Source: Corticicoccus populi (GTDB taxonomy: Bacteria; Bacillota; Bacilli; Staphylococcales; Salinicoccaceae). Taken from it: a stretch of 64,000 nt of DNA. Below, piece after piece: positions 17,368 through 26,068 of this stretch (positions within the stretch are counted from its first letter, which is position 1; each line of letters starts with the position of its first letter). The position numbers were made by a program, and so were the translations under genes. The DNA lies in NCBI RefSeq assembly GCF_042686195.1, contig NZ_JBHUOQ010000004.1, positions 533,130-597,129 on the forward strand, written 5' to 3'. The notes below the pieces were generated by a model. That model was not told where the DNA came from. It saw nothing but the letters and a program-made list of their open reading frames with translations, and made no database searches.

Positions 17368-18450
17368 ATGACGGATAAATGTGTTGGAGTGATTATAGCA
17401 CCCGGTGCACTCGGAAATGTGACTGAAACATTTAAAGAGAAACTGCCGAATCAGCTTTCAGAAGGAGTATCGGATACAGTCGACTGGAAGGTGGAAGTGG
17501 TGACAGATCCACTTACAGGTTTTGCGGAGTCAAAAGAAGAGATTTATGAAAAAACTTTAGAATATTTTGAGGATAATGGATGGAATTATGTGATTACAGT
17601 CACTGACCTGCCTGTATACGAGAAAGAAAAAATTATTGCGATTGATGTTAATAAGACAAGGAAGGCCGCAATCATTTCAACTCCTTCCTACGGTTTCCCG
17701 CCGGTGAAAAAGAAAGTTGAACGTTCGATTATTTCAATTGTTAAAATGATGGATGGTATTTATGATGAAACGAGGCATGGACGTCTATTCAAGAATTTTT
17801 TTCCGACAAGCAGACTGCAGTATACGACAGACAACCCTGACAGTTCAGACAGCCGGGCATTATATTATTTAAATAATAATACCAGAGGCACTCTGCGTTT
17901 AATGGGCGGTATGGCATGGACAAATAATCCGTTTAACATGATGCGGAGTCTGAGCGGTGTAATCGCGATTGCTTTTGCGACAGGCTCATTCGGTCTGATT
18001 TTTTCAACCATGTGGAATTTGAGTTATCATTTTCCGTTATGGCGGCTCGCAGCGGTCAGTGTGCTTGCGGTTTTCGGTATGGTTATTTGGATTATTGTGT
18101 CACACAGTCTCTGGGAATCGCCGGGGAGCGGGCGAAGTAAACATATCGTAAGACTATATAACAGCACCACAGTGCTGACGCTTATCATTTCTTTATTTTT
18201 TTACTATACAGTACTTTATTTGATGTTTTTGGGTGCGGGGGTTATATTATTACCATCCACTTATGTGGCATCCACAATTGGTGTCGATAATATCGGCCCG
18301 GGTTTTTATCTGGAACTTGCGTGGTTTGCAGCGTCATTGTCAACAGTTGCAGGAGCCATTGGTGCAGGTATACAGGACCGTGATTTAATCAGAGAAAGTA
18401 CGTACGGGTACAGACAGCGCTTTCGTTATGAACGGTCGTTTAAAGAATAA
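17368..18450 (+). CDS. Membrane protein of unknown function, paralog 2 of tandem pair
   Basis: 360 residues from ATG 17368, which has GAGGAGG nine bases upstream; a longer frame from 17230 overlaps the previous gene and is not supported. Layout matches its upstream paralog: N-terminal domain of about 190 residues with NGWNYVITVTDLPVYEKEK, then four helices (about 195-215, 222-245, 270-295, 320-340) and a short basic tail ending RYERSFKE. It lacks the acidic tail of paralog 1. The single-base gap after the paralog 1 stop codon indicates translational coupling, and the pair probably arose by tandem duplication. Confidence 0.7.
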   Translation: MTDKCVGVIIAPGALGNVTETFKEKLPNQLSEGVSDTVDWKVEVVTDPLTGFAESKEEIYEKTLEYFEDNGWNYVITVTDLPVYEKEKIIAIDVNKTRKAAIISTPSYGFPPVKKKVERSIISIVKMMDGIYDETRHGRLFKNFFPTSRLQYTTDNPDSSDSRALYYLNNNTRGTLRLMGGMAWTNNPFNMMRSLSGVIAIAFATGSFGLIFSTMWNLSYHFPLWRLAAVSVLAVFGMVIWIIVSHSLWESPGSGRSKHIVRLYNSTTVLTLIISLFFYYTVLYLMFLGAGVILLPSTYVASTIGVDNIGPGFYLELAWFAASLSTVAGAIGAGIQDRDLIRESTYGYRQRFRYERSFKE

Positions 18451-18503
18451 AAGAAGTATGATTTGAAAATTGATTCCCTTATGGGAGTGTAGGAGGAAGT
18501 GCT

Positions 18504-18617
18504 GTGATTATAGGAGCAGTAAGCCCCATGTCATTTGTTATCATGCTGGTTCTCGCGTTCATCATTTTTATCGTCATCAGACGAATGAAGCTGTCAAAGA
18601 AAAATTCCGGGAAATAA
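18504..18617 (+). CDS. 37-residue single-pass membrane peptide
   Basis: A GTG start at 18504 is preceded by TAGGAGGAAG at ideal spacing. The product has one strongly hydrophobic helix (SFVIMLVLAFIIFIVI) and a basic tail (RRMKLSKKNSGK), so it should insert with the tail in the cytosol. It lies 53 bases after the paralogous membrane proteins and before a terminator, so it looks like the last gene of that operon. A small accessory subunit is plausible but unproven. Confidence 0.6.
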   Translation: MIIGAVSPMSFVIMLVLAFIIFIVIRRMKLSKKNSGK

Positions 18618-18651
18618 TTGTATCTGTTAAATATGAATAGAAGAAGTGAAG

Positions 18652-18684
18652 TACAGAAGCGGGTTCCGTTTCTGTATTTTTATT
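18652..18684 (+). terminator. Rho-independent terminator of the 16167-18617 operon
   Basis: TACAGAAGCGG / CCGTTTCTGTA (18652-18662 with 18666-18676, one G-T pair) followed by TTTTTATT. Confidence 0.85.
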
Positions 18685-18738
18685 AAAAAAATAACGACTG
18701 TTAATGAGGACCTGCAGATTTAAATTACTTTAAAAATA

Positions 18739-18781
18739 AACAACACCGGATACCGGGAATGCCGGTAACCAGTGCTGTTTT
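18739..18781 (-). terminator. Terminator of MHS transporter gene
   Basis: Minus-strand stem ACAGCACTGGTTACCGG with a near-perfect complement across a CATTC loop, followed by TTTATTTTT. Confidence 0.7.
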
Positions 18782-18788
18782 TAGTAAA

Positions 18789-20084
18789 TTACTCGTGATC
18801 CAAATCCTGAGCCTGAACGCCTTTGATTGACCATACAGCAATAATAGAGATAATGGAAGTTGCGACAATGTAGATGGATACAGGAATGCTTGAACCGTTG
18901 AACTGTTCCATTAAAAATTCTGAAATCATTGGTGCACTACCTCCTGCCAGTGCAGCACCAATCTGATAGCCGAGCGTTACGCCTGTATAACGAACCTCTT
19001 TACTGAATGCTTCAGAGAACATTGTCCCAAGAACAGCGGTAATCGGCGGCCATATGATGGAAAGACCGATTAATGTTGCCAGTATCATAAGGAACGGCTG
19101 GTGTGTGTTGACAATCAGGAAATACGGGAATGCATAAATTAACATTGCAGTGGACCCAATCAGGAACATTTTACGGCGGCCGTATTTATCTGACAGACTT
19201 CCGAAAACCGGGATTAGAAATGTTGTAATTAATGCCGCAATCATGACTGATAACATCATAAACTCAAATGAAACATCGAGACGTGCAGTACCATACCCTA
19301 CGATAAATGTAGTGAAGATATAGAACGGTCCCGTTTCAACAAATTTTGCCGCTGAAGTAATGAATACTTCCTTAGTGTGTTTCTGAAATGTTTCAACAAT
19401 TGGAAGCTTTGGCACCTGATCGGATTTTGCCGCCTCTTCCTTCATTTTCTTGAATGCCGGTGTTTCATCTAAATCTTTACGTATCCATAATCCAAAGCCG
19501 ACGAGAAGCAGGCTGAAAATGAATGGAATACGCCATCCCCATGTTAAAAATGTTTCTTCCGGCAGAAGAGTAGTTAAAAGGAAGAAAAATCCGTATGCCA
19601 GCACCAGACCGATGGTAATCCCCATCTGCGGCACACTGCCGTAGAAGCCGCGCTGGTTTTTAGGTGCATATTCTGTTGCCAGTAAAAGTGCACCGCCCCA
19701 TTCGCCGCCGATACCAAGTCCTTGAATGATTCTGAACAGCAGTAAAAGTAAAGGTGCTGCAATACCGATCTGCGCATACGTTGGAAGAAAACCGATTCCC
19801 GCTGTAGCTACCCCCATTAATGTCAGCGTGATGATAAGTGTTTTTTTGCGTCCGACTCTATCCCCAAGGTGAGCAAAAACAACGCCGCCTAAAGGACGAA
19901 TGAAAAACGAAAGTGCCAGACCAAAATAAGCAAGTATTGTTGAAAGAAAAGCATCTTCTGTTACAAAGTACTGCGTATTGAAGATGATACTTGCGACTGC
20001 AGCATAAAGGAAGAAGTCAAACCATTCAATAGATGACCCGATTAAGCTTGCAGTGAGTACTTTATTACGTAATTTCTTATCCAT
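18789..20084 (-). CDS. MFS transporter, metabolite:H+ symporter (MHS) family
   Basis: 431 residues, twelve helices. Diagnostic MHS features: SLIGSSIEWFDFFLYAAVAS at the N-terminus (about 13-32), the loop 2-3 motif GDRVGRKKTL (about 73-82), RIIQGLGIGGEWGGA (about 117-131), and the second-half copy SDKYGRRKMF. Relatives carry proline/betaine, shikimate, citrate or alpha-ketoglutarate with protons. The substrate is not determined here. Ribosome site GGGGG before ATG on the minus strand. It is a single-gene unit; the adjacent LysR gene is transcribed in the same direction upstream but 158 bases away. Confidence 0.88.
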   Translation of the reverse strand: MDKKLRNKVLTASLIGSSIEWFDFFLYAAVASIIFNTQYFVTEDAFLSTILAYFGLALSFFIRPLGGVVFAHLGDRVGRKKTLIITLTLMGVATAGIGFLPTYAQIGIAAPLLLLLFRIIQGLGIGGEWGGALLLATEYAPKNQRGFYGSVPQMGITIGLVLAYGFFFLLTTLLPEETFLTWGWRIPFIFSLLLVGFGLWIRKDLDETPAFKKMKEEAAKSDQVPKLPIVETFQKHTKEVFITSAAKFVETGPFYIFTTFIVGYGTARLDVSFEFMMLSVMIAALITTFLIPVFGSLSDKYGRRKMFLIGSTAMLIYAFPYFLIVNTHQPFLMILATLIGLSIIWPPITAVLGTMFSEAFSKEVRYTGVTLGYQIGAALAGGSAPMISEFLMEQFNGSSIPVSIYIVATSIISIIAVWSIKGVQAQDLDHE

Positions 20085-20242
20085 GATTATACCCCCAAAC
20101 GCATAATTATAGATTTATATTAGTTTCATTATAAAAATAAGTCAACATAAATTTTCTGTCAATTTAAATATTGAAATCATCACAGTTTTGAGGTTTGGTT
20201 TAATGTTTAGAATTTAATTTCTTGTAGAAATATTTGAAGATA

Positions 20243-21127
20243 TTATTTTTTTGAAAATGATCTGCATAGTGAGATGAAATGACTAACAGAATTGATAGAT
20301 ACCCGGTTTTTATTATAGAGCAGATAGACTTTCCGCTTTGGAGTAAAATCTGAGATTTCCATCTGTTGAAAAGTATTGCTGCCGGGAATGGTTACATAAC
20401 TTTTCGGAAGAAAGGTGACACCAAGCCCTGATTCGACAAGAGAACAGGCGGTATCAAAGCGCTCCACTTCATATTTTATGAGTGGTGTAATACCAGCAGT
20501 TTCGAATACTGTAAGTATATCCTGATGTGTCAGAAATTTGTTCGGTGTGATAATCAACGGGATATTTTTCAGTTCTTTTAAAGACACAACTGCTTTTCTT
20601 TTACCGAAAATTTCTTCCCTTGCAGCAAGTATGAATTCTTCTTCATAGAGAAGCTCACAATTAATTAAATCGTCCTCCATTTTATGATTAGATATGCAGA
20701 GGTGAAGACTGCTGGTTTTTAAAGCATTATTCATCTCCTTCAAAGTAATTATCTCATAGAGCTCAAATTTTTGATCTTTGTATTTCTGATGGTGCTTATC
20801 AATAATCTGCGGCAGCCAGTTTTTTACTGATTCAATCATACCGATGGATATAGCGCCTGTCCCATACTCTCCCAGGTACTCAAGATTTTTCTCCAATGAC
20901 TGATGATGGTTTAGAAATTCTTTGGCGAAAATAAAAAACTGTTGGCCTATTTCAGTTAATATGACTCTTTTCTTTTCTCTTTCAAACAACTGGGTCCCTG
21001 TATCCTGTTCTAATTTTTTAATTGCGTAGCTTAATGACGGCTGTGCAATTTTTAACGATTGAGACGCTTTAGTGAAATTTTCATGCTCTGCCAATGCAAC
21101 AAAGTATTTGATAGTTCTTATATCCAT
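20243..21127 (-). CDS. LysR-type transcriptional regulator, divergent from gltS-like unit
   Basis: 294 residues from ATG 21127 (GGGGA upstream); an ATG three codons earlier lacks ribosome-site spacing. The N-terminal winged helix-turn-helix is clear (TIKYFVALAEHENFTKASQSL, then QPSLSYAIKKLEQDTGTQLFER), followed by the periplasmic-binding-type effector domain from about residue 90. It is divergently arranged with the sodium/glutamate-type symporter and ureohydrolase genes, with a 7-bp inverted repeat ATAGATA-N11-TATCTAT between them, so it most likely controls that unit in response to its substrate. Confidence 0.9.
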   Translation of the reverse strand: MDIRTIKYFVALAEHENFTKASQSLKIAQPSLSYAIKKLEQDTGTQLFEREKKRVILTEIGQQFFIFAKEFLNHHQSLEKNLEYLGEYGTGAISIGMIESVKNWLPQIIDKHHQKYKDQKFELYEIITLKEMNNALKTSSLHLCISNHKMEDDLINCELLYEEEFILAAREEIFGKRKAVVSLKELKNIPLIITPNKFLTHQDILTVFETAGITPLIKYEVERFDTACSLVESGLGVTFLPKSYVTIPGSNTFQQMEISDFTPKRKVYLLYNKNRVSINSVSHFISLCRSFSKK

Positions 21128-21163
21128 TCTCCCCATCCCTTCATAGTTTCCTTCTATATAAAC

Positions 21164-21207
21164 ATAGATAAATAGTATTGGTATCTATTATAACGCTATA
21201 TTATAAT
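21164..21207 (+). promoter_or_regulatory. LysR-type operator overlapping gltS promoter
   Basis: Perfect inverted repeat ATAGATA-N11-TATCTAT (21164-21170 / 21182-21188). It overlaps a candidate promoter TTGGTA (21178-21183)-N18-TATAAT (21202-21207) reading toward gltS. Confidence 0.6.
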
Positions 21208-21248
21208 AATATTGAGAATTTTCTTTAAAATCTCTAGGGGGGATGTCT

Positions 21249-22445
21249 ATGGAGTTTAATCAGGTTACTTCATTGTTCTTGGCAGTGTTGGTTTTTCTTA
21301 TAGGTGCATACTTGGTAAAACACATTAAGTTACTGGATCGGTTTTCCATTCCGGCACCGGTGGCTGGCGGGCTGGTATTTGCGTTATTGATATTTGTGAT
21401 GCATGCTTCAGGTATTATCACAATCACTTTGGATACATCTTTGCAGAACTTATTTATGCTGGTATTTTTTACAACGGTAGGGCTTGGTGCGAGTGTCAGA
21501 CTTATCAGAATGGGCGGTAAGTTATTAATTATTTATTTGCTTGCAGCAGGTTTTTTATCTTTAGTACAGAATACGATGGGCGTTACAATTGCAAGTCTTC
21601 TCGGGATACATCCACTGCTTGGGCTTATGGCATCTTCCCCTGCTATGATTGGCGGCCATGGCGGTGCGGCAGCATTTGGCGCAACAGTTGAAGGACTTGG
21701 TGTTGATGGTGCTGTAGCTGTAGGTATTGCTGCTGCAACACTGGGACTGGTAGCCGGTGGTTTGGTTGGCGGTCCGGTCGCAAGATATTTATTAAATAAA
21801 CATCATTTAAAGGGTGAAGTACAGAATGATATTGATGCGCACACTTTTAATGAGGCTCGAGGGAAGAAAGTTTCAACAACTCAGTTTTTCGTTTACCTGG
21901 GAATTATTACGTTTTCAATGGCACTGGGGACATTCATTGGTGACAGGTTTTCTGAACTCACAGGTTTTGTGCTCCCGGATTATGTAGGTGCTATGCTGAT
22001 TGCCGTTTTAATCAGAAGTTTGATTGATGCCGGACAGGAGCGTATTTCGTTTGAATTTGATACCACTCTGAATGATTCGATTGGAGGAGTATCCCTTGGT
22101 ATTTTTTTAGCCATGGCTTTAATGAGTATAAAATTGTGGGAACTTGCAGATCTTGCATTACCGATTCTGCTTATCGTTTCAATGCATGTGTTATTTATTA
22201 TTTTATACGTTATTTTCATAGTTTACAGAGTACTCGGAAGAAATTATGATGCAGTTGTTATGTTGAATGGTATGATTGGCCATGGTCTCGGAGCAACACC
22301 GACAGCGATGGCTAATATGGATGCTTTGACGAAAAAATTCGGTGAATCAAGAACTGCATTTTTAATCGTGCCGATTGTCGGTGCGTTCTTGATTGATACA
22401 ATTAATATCCCGATTATTGTATTCTTTATCAATTTATTCGGGTAA
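21249..22445 (+). CDS. gltS: Sodium:glutamate-type symporter (ESS/GltS family)
   Basis: 398 residues from ATG 21249 (AGGGGGG six bases upstream; the ATG at 21243 sits on the ribosome site). Ten or so helices. The two re-entrant, Gly-rich signature loops of the family are present: PAMIGGHGGAAAFGATVEGLG (about 134 on) and NGMIGHGLGATPTAMANM (about 340 on). Family knowledge: sodium-driven uptake of glutamate or similar dicarboxylic amino acids. The ureohydrolase gene follows after 27 bases, which suggests that the carried compound may be a guanidino or formimino acid rather than free glutamate; this is inference from context. Confidence 0.88.
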   Translation: MEFNQVTSLFLAVLVFLIGAYLVKHIKLLDRFSIPAPVAGGLVFALLIFVMHASGIITITLDTSLQNLFMLVFFTTVGLGASVRLIRMGGKLLIIYLLAAGFLSLVQNTMGVTIASLLGIHPLLGLMASSPAMIGGHGGAAAFGATVEGLGVDGAVAVGIAAATLGLVAGGLVGGPVARYLLNKHHLKGEVQNDIDAHTFNEARGKKVSTTQFFVYLGIITFSMALGTFIGDRFSELTGFVLPDYVGAMLIAVLIRSLIDAGQERISFEFDTTLNDSIGGVSLGIFLAMALMSIKLWELADLALPILLIVSMHVLFIILYVIFIVYRVLGRNYDAVVMLNGMIGHGLGATPTAMANMDALTKKFGESRTAFLIVPIVGAFLIDTINIPIIVFFINLFG

Positions 22446-22472
22446 AACTACAGATGATAAAAGGGTGATAAT

Positions 22473-23393
22473 ATGACACTGCCAATTACGGGGATTGCTA
22501 CTTTCGGACGTTATCCGTTATGTGATGATTTGGATAATATTCAAGCTGAAGTCGGAATTCTTGGTGCACCGAGCGATATCGGTGTTGGGTTTTTATCGGG
22601 AACGAGACTCGGTCCGAGAAGAATCAGGGAAGCGTCTACACAATACGGCAGAGGTGAAGTGGGTTTTTATGATCCGGAAAGAGATGAAACTTATCTGGCA
22701 GGAAAAAATAATATTGTGGACTGCGGAGATGCCCCGCTTGTACAAGGAGATTTAAAAGCGACGCTTTCAAATATTGAAAACTGCGTAAGAAAGATAGCAG
22801 CTTCTGACACACTGCCGGTTGTGCTCGGCGGTGACCATTCGATTTCAATCCCTGTTGCACAGGCGCTTGATAAATATGAAAATCTGACTGTCATTCAAAT
22901 TGATGCGCACCTGGACTGGACGGATTCAAGAGACGGTCAGAAATATGGAAACGGGAGCCCGCTTCGAAGAATGTCTGAAATGTCTCATATTGGTGATATT
23001 GTTCAGATTGGATTACGAGGCATGGGAAGCAGTAGAAAAGAAGATTATGAAGATGCCCGGGACTATGGCTGTCAATTAATTTCGGCACAGGAAGCGAAAA
23101 CAATGGATGTGGATACATTAATGGATAGAATTCCGGATTTTGAAAATTGTTTTGTCACAATAGACATTGACGGACTGGATATTTCCATTGCGCCGGGAAC
23201 AGGATCTCCGTCACCGGGGGGATTAAGTTTCGAGTGGCTGATTGAGTTCCTGGAGGGTATTTCAAAGAAAGGGAATGTCGCAGGTTTTGATCTTGTGGAG
23301 GTTGCGCCTCAGTATGATCCGACGGATACGACAACGCGGACAGCATCTCTCGTAATTTTGAACTTTATTGCATTTATATTAAAGAATAGATAA
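22473..23393 (+). CDS. Ureohydrolase (agmatinase/guanidinobutyrase type)
   Basis: 306 residues. All three dinuclear-manganese motifs of the arginase/agmatinase family are present: GGDHSIS (about 115), DAHLDWTD (about 139) and DIDGLDISIAPGTG (about 231). The N-terminal GAPSDIGVGFLSGTRLGPRRIRE and NGSPLRRM segments place it with agmatinase, guanidinobutyrase and guanidinopropionase rather than arginase. It splits urea (or formamide) from a guanidino (or formimino) substrate in the cytosol. Located 27 bases after gltS and controlled presumably by the divergent LysR. Exact substrate unknown. Confidence 0.85.
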   Translation: MTLPITGIATFGRYPLCDDLDNIQAEVGILGAPSDIGVGFLSGTRLGPRRIREASTQYGRGEVGFYDPERDETYLAGKNNIVDCGDAPLVQGDLKATLSNIENCVRKIAASDTLPVVLGGDHSISIPVAQALDKYENLTVIQIDAHLDWTDSRDGQKYGNGSPLRRMSEMSHIGDIVQIGLRGMGSSRKEDYEDARDYGCQLISAQEAKTMDVDTLMDRIPDFENCFVTIDIDGLDISIAPGTGSPSPGGLSFEWLIEFLEGISKKGNVAGFDLVEVAPQYDPTDTTTRTASLVILNFIAFILKNR

Positions 23394-23396
23394 ATC

Positions 23397-23425
23397 AAAT
23401 GCGGGTGCCGGGCACCCGCATTTTT
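23397..23425 (+). terminator. Terminator after ureohydrolase
   Basis: AAATGCGGGTGC / GCACCCGCATTT hairpin followed by TT; also faces the minus-strand PhzF gene. Confidence 0.85.
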
Positions 23426-23456
23426 CGTGTTATTCAGTTGATGACCGGCATCATTG

Positions 23457-24317
23457 TCAGCTGTTCAACGTTCCGTCCACGCATGTTACAGTATGTCCGC
23501 CGAGTTCAATACGGCCGTCTTCCTTAAAACGGACTTCAATATAGCCGTCTCGTTTCACACGTGAACCCTGCGATGCGGTATAACGGTCTTCATTAATCAG
23601 ATTGAACAGTTTTACCATATTTGCCACACAGCCGTTGCCGCTGCCGCACACCGGATCTTCGGGGACACCTTCGTTCGGTGCAAATGAGCGGACTTCAAAC
23701 TGCGTTCTGCTGTTGGGGTCCGTCTCGCCGAAGACAGTGACGCCGGTAATACCGTCCGGGATTATAGACGATAATTTCTGCATATCGGGAATGAGCTTTC
23801 CGACTATTTCATCACTCGGAAGCTGAAGTGTGACCCATACAGCACCGATATCAACTACCCTGCTGTACTTCACGTCATCTGCGTTAATATCCAATGCATC
23901 CATCAGTGAAAGCATCATTTGAGGATCTACTTCTTTAATTTCTGCCTCTGGCAGCGTGAAAAATATTTCATCATGGTCTATCCGGATATCCACAAGGCCG
24001 ATTCGGCATTCCTGTACAAGCCGTCCCGGTGTTTTAGGTTTGATGCCGTGCTGCAGTACAGCGTGAGCGGACCCGAGTGTCGGGTGTCCTGCAAAGGGGA
24101 GTTCGCTGTTGGGTGTAAAGATTCTGAGCTTATAATCTGCATCCGGATGATCAGGTGTACATACAAATGTCGTTTCTGACAGATTGGTCCAGTGAGCGAT
24201 GCGCTGCATTTCTGAAGCGGACAGGCCGTCTGCTTCAAGTACAACCGCAACAGGATTCCCTGTAAAAGGAACCGCAGTAAAAACGTCAACTTGCTGGAAG
24301 GGGAGTGGGGATGTCAT
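23457..24317 (-). CDS. PhzF family isomerase/epimerase-like protein
   Basis: 286 residues with the two-lobed PhzF fold signatures: QQVDVFTAVPFTGNPVAVV at the N-terminus, the conserved Glu in NLSETTFV (about 48), PNSELPFAGHPTLGSAHAV (about 70-88), and the second-half SFAPNEGVPEDPVCGSGNG (about 200-218). Family members isomerise or fold small metabolites; most, including this one, have no assigned substrate. A phenazine pathway is not implied. Ribosome site AAGGAGG seven bases before ATG. Confidence 0.92.
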   Translation of the reverse strand: MTSPLPFQQVDVFTAVPFTGNPVAVVLEADGLSASEMQRIAHWTNLSETTFVCTPDHPDADYKLRIFTPNSELPFAGHPTLGSAHAVLQHGIKPKTPGRLVQECRIGLVDIRIDHDEIFFTLPEAEIKEVDPQMMLSLMDALDINADDVKYSRVVDIGAVWVTLQLPSDEIVGKLIPDMQKLSSIIPDGITGVTVFGETDPNSRTQFEVRSFAPNEGVPEDPVCGSGNGCVANMVKLFNLINEDRYTASQGSRVKRDGYIEVRFKEDGRIELGGHTVTCVDGTLNS

Positions 24318-24419
24318 GATTACGCCTCCTTGGTTTTAATTTCTGAATGAAATACTCTGCTTTGATTACAGTCTATTATGACATATTTGGCCGTTTATAA
24401 ATAATTTAAGGACGTAAAA

Positions 24420-24470
24420 AAACATTCAATCCAAGGCGGTATGGATATACCGGCGGATGAATGTTTTTTA
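24420..24470. terminator. Terminator of LysE-type exporter gene
   Basis: Long imperfect stem AACATTCA...TGAATGTT with inner GGCGGTAT/ATACCGGC pairing; T-runs on both sides suggest bidirectional use. Confidence 0.75.
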
Positions 24471-25070
24471 TATCAGCCCGAAAAATAAATATACGGCAGT
24501 GCCCCATATAAAGACGGCAGAGCATTTATTAAATATATTCATTAAGCGTCCGCTGTCATCAATCCGCTGCATGGTGCTGCCTGCAAGCATGAGACCGATG
24601 AACCACAACCATGACACAATAATGCATGCGGCAGTGAAAAGGAACTGCTCAAAGCCGGTGTATCTGAGTGCACTTGTTCCGATGACACCGAAAATATCAA
24701 GTATTGCATGCGGATTTAACAGAGAAACAGATAATGCAAAGACAATCTGCTGCTTCCCGTTCAATGCCTTTCCCGTTCTCATCGCAGCAGGACGTGTACG
24801 CCAGATACTGTATCCCATATATAATAAAAATAAAATCCCTGCACTCATTAATCCGACTCTCAGCCATTCAAACTGCAGCACAACCATCGATAAGCCGAGG
24901 ACGGCAAGGAGTATTAATAATGTGTCACAAACTGCTGCGGTTACTGTGGCAGGAACGGCCCGGAGCAGGCTTTGCTGTGTGGCACCTTGTGAAAAAACAA
25001 AAACATTCTGAACGCCTAAAGGCAGAATCAGCCCGAAAGCCAGAATAATTCCGTGAAGCACAGCTTCCAT
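24468..25070 (-). CDS. LysE/ArgO family amino-acid exporter
   Basis: 200 residues from ATG 25070; a TTG three codons earlier is possible. Six helices with family landmarks: GLILPLGVQNVFVFSQGA (about 13-30), a CDTLLI segment in helix 2, and LLNPHAILDIFGVIG (about 113-128) where the Asn-Pro is conserved. Such proteins export basic amino acids (lysine, arginine). It is divergent from yaiI and in its own unit. Which amino acid is exported cannot be read from sequence. Confidence 0.87.
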   Translation of the reverse strand: MEAVLHGIILAFGLILPLGVQNVFVFSQGATQQSLLRAVPATVTAAVCDTLLILLAVLGLSMVVLQFEWLRVGLMSAGILFLLYMGYSIWRTRPAAMRTGKALNGKQQIVFALSVSLLNPHAILDIFGVIGTSALRYTGFEQFLFTAACIIVSWLWFIGLMLAGSTMQRIDDSGRLMNIFNKCSAVFIWGTAVYLFFGLI

Positions 25071-25144
25071 ATGTATCAACTCTTTTTTATATGTTATTTT
25101 TTAGTATACAATAAAACGAAAGACAAAAGGAGATGCATATAGAG

Positions 25145-25603
25145 ATGAAAGTTATTGTAGATGCCGATGCGTGTCCGGTGAAGGATATCATCATTAAAGA
25201 AGCAAAGAAAAAAGATATTCCGGTCGTACTTGTGTCGAGTTTTTCACATTTTTCATCAAAAGATCTGGATGAACATGTCAGTGTCGTCTATGTTGACAGC
25301 GGCAGTGACGCAGCAGATTTTAAAATTGTGGCACTGATTGATCAAGGTGATATTGCGGTGACGCAGGATTACGGCCTCGCATCACTTCTTCTGCCGAAAA
25401 AATGCAGAGTACTTCATCATAAAGGCTTTGAATACACTGGAGATAATATGAATCACCTGCTCGAAACACGGTACATAGGCAGTATGATTCGAAAGGGCGG
25501 CGGCAGAACGAAAGGTCCGAAGCCGTTGTCAAAAGAGGATAAGCAAAGTTTTCTTGGTATTTTCAAGAAGGTAATCAGTGAAGAATTATCACAGAGAAAA
25601 TAG
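25145..25603 (+). CDS. YaiI/YqxD family (DUF188) protein
   Basis: 152 residues from ATG 25145, which matches the conserved family start MKVIVDADACPVK; the upstream ATG at 25133 overlaps the AAAAGGAGA ribosome site. Family markers: VDADACPV (residues 4-11), VSSFSH, VYVDSGSDAADF (about 49-60), and VTQDYGLA (about 74-81), which together resemble the acidic pocket of PIN/NYN-type nucleases. No function is established. It is co-directional with, and 12 bases from, the following acetyltransferase gene. Confidence 0.9.
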   Translation: MKVIVDADACPVKDIIIKEAKKKDIPVVLVSSFSHFSSKDLDEHVSVVYVDSGSDAADFKIVALIDQGDIAVTQDYGLASLLLPKKCRVLHHKGFEYTGDNMNHLLETRYIGSMIRKGGGRTKGPKPLSKEDKQSFLGIFKKVISEELSQRK

Positions 25604-25615
25604 GAGGTCTGATGT

Positions 25616-26038
25616 ATGATTAAAGAGTTGAAAACATCGGAAGAAATACTGTGTGCTTTTTTAATAATGAAAACACTCCGTACACATTTAACAGAAAAAG
25701 AGTATTTGGAACTGGTCAATGAAGCGATGGAGAAAGATTCTTATCATTTATATGCACTATATGATGAGGGCAGCATGGTCGCGGTCACGGGTTTTAAGCC
25801 GATGATCACATTGTATTACGGACGGTTTGTATGGGTATGTGATTTAGTAACTGCTCCTGAGGCACGCTCCAAAGGATATGGTGAGACATTACTTTCCTAT
25901 ATCCACCGGTGGGCAGAAGAGAATCATTATGAAAGTGTCGCTTTGTCCTCCGGACTGAAGCGGACAGATGCCCATCGTTTTTATGAAGACAAAATGAACT
26001 ACGATAAAGTCAGTTACGTATTTAAACATGAATTATAG
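25616..26038 (+). CDS. GNAT family N-acetyltransferase
   Basis: 140 residues. The acetyl-CoA loop is seen in VCDLVTAPEARSKGYGETLL (about 75-94), followed by the DAHRFYEDKMNY motif near the end. Ribosome site AGGAGGTCTG before ATG. It sits 12 bases after the YaiI-like gene, so the two form a unit ending in a terminator. The substrate is unknown. Confidence 0.87.
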   Translation: MIKELKTSEEILCAFLIMKTLRTHLTEKEYLELVNEAMEKDSYHLYALYDEGSMVAVTGFKPMITLYYGRFVWVCDLVTAPEARSKGYGETLLSYIHRWAEENHYESVALSSGLKRTDAHRFYEDKMNYDKVSYVFKHEL

Positions 26039-26042
26039 TGTG

Positions 26043-26068
26043 AATCCCGGAATTTCCGGGATTTTTTT
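26043..26068 (+). terminator. Rho-independent terminator
   Basis: AATCCCGG / CCGGGATT stem (26043-26050 with 26056-26063) followed by TTTTT. Confidence 0.88.
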
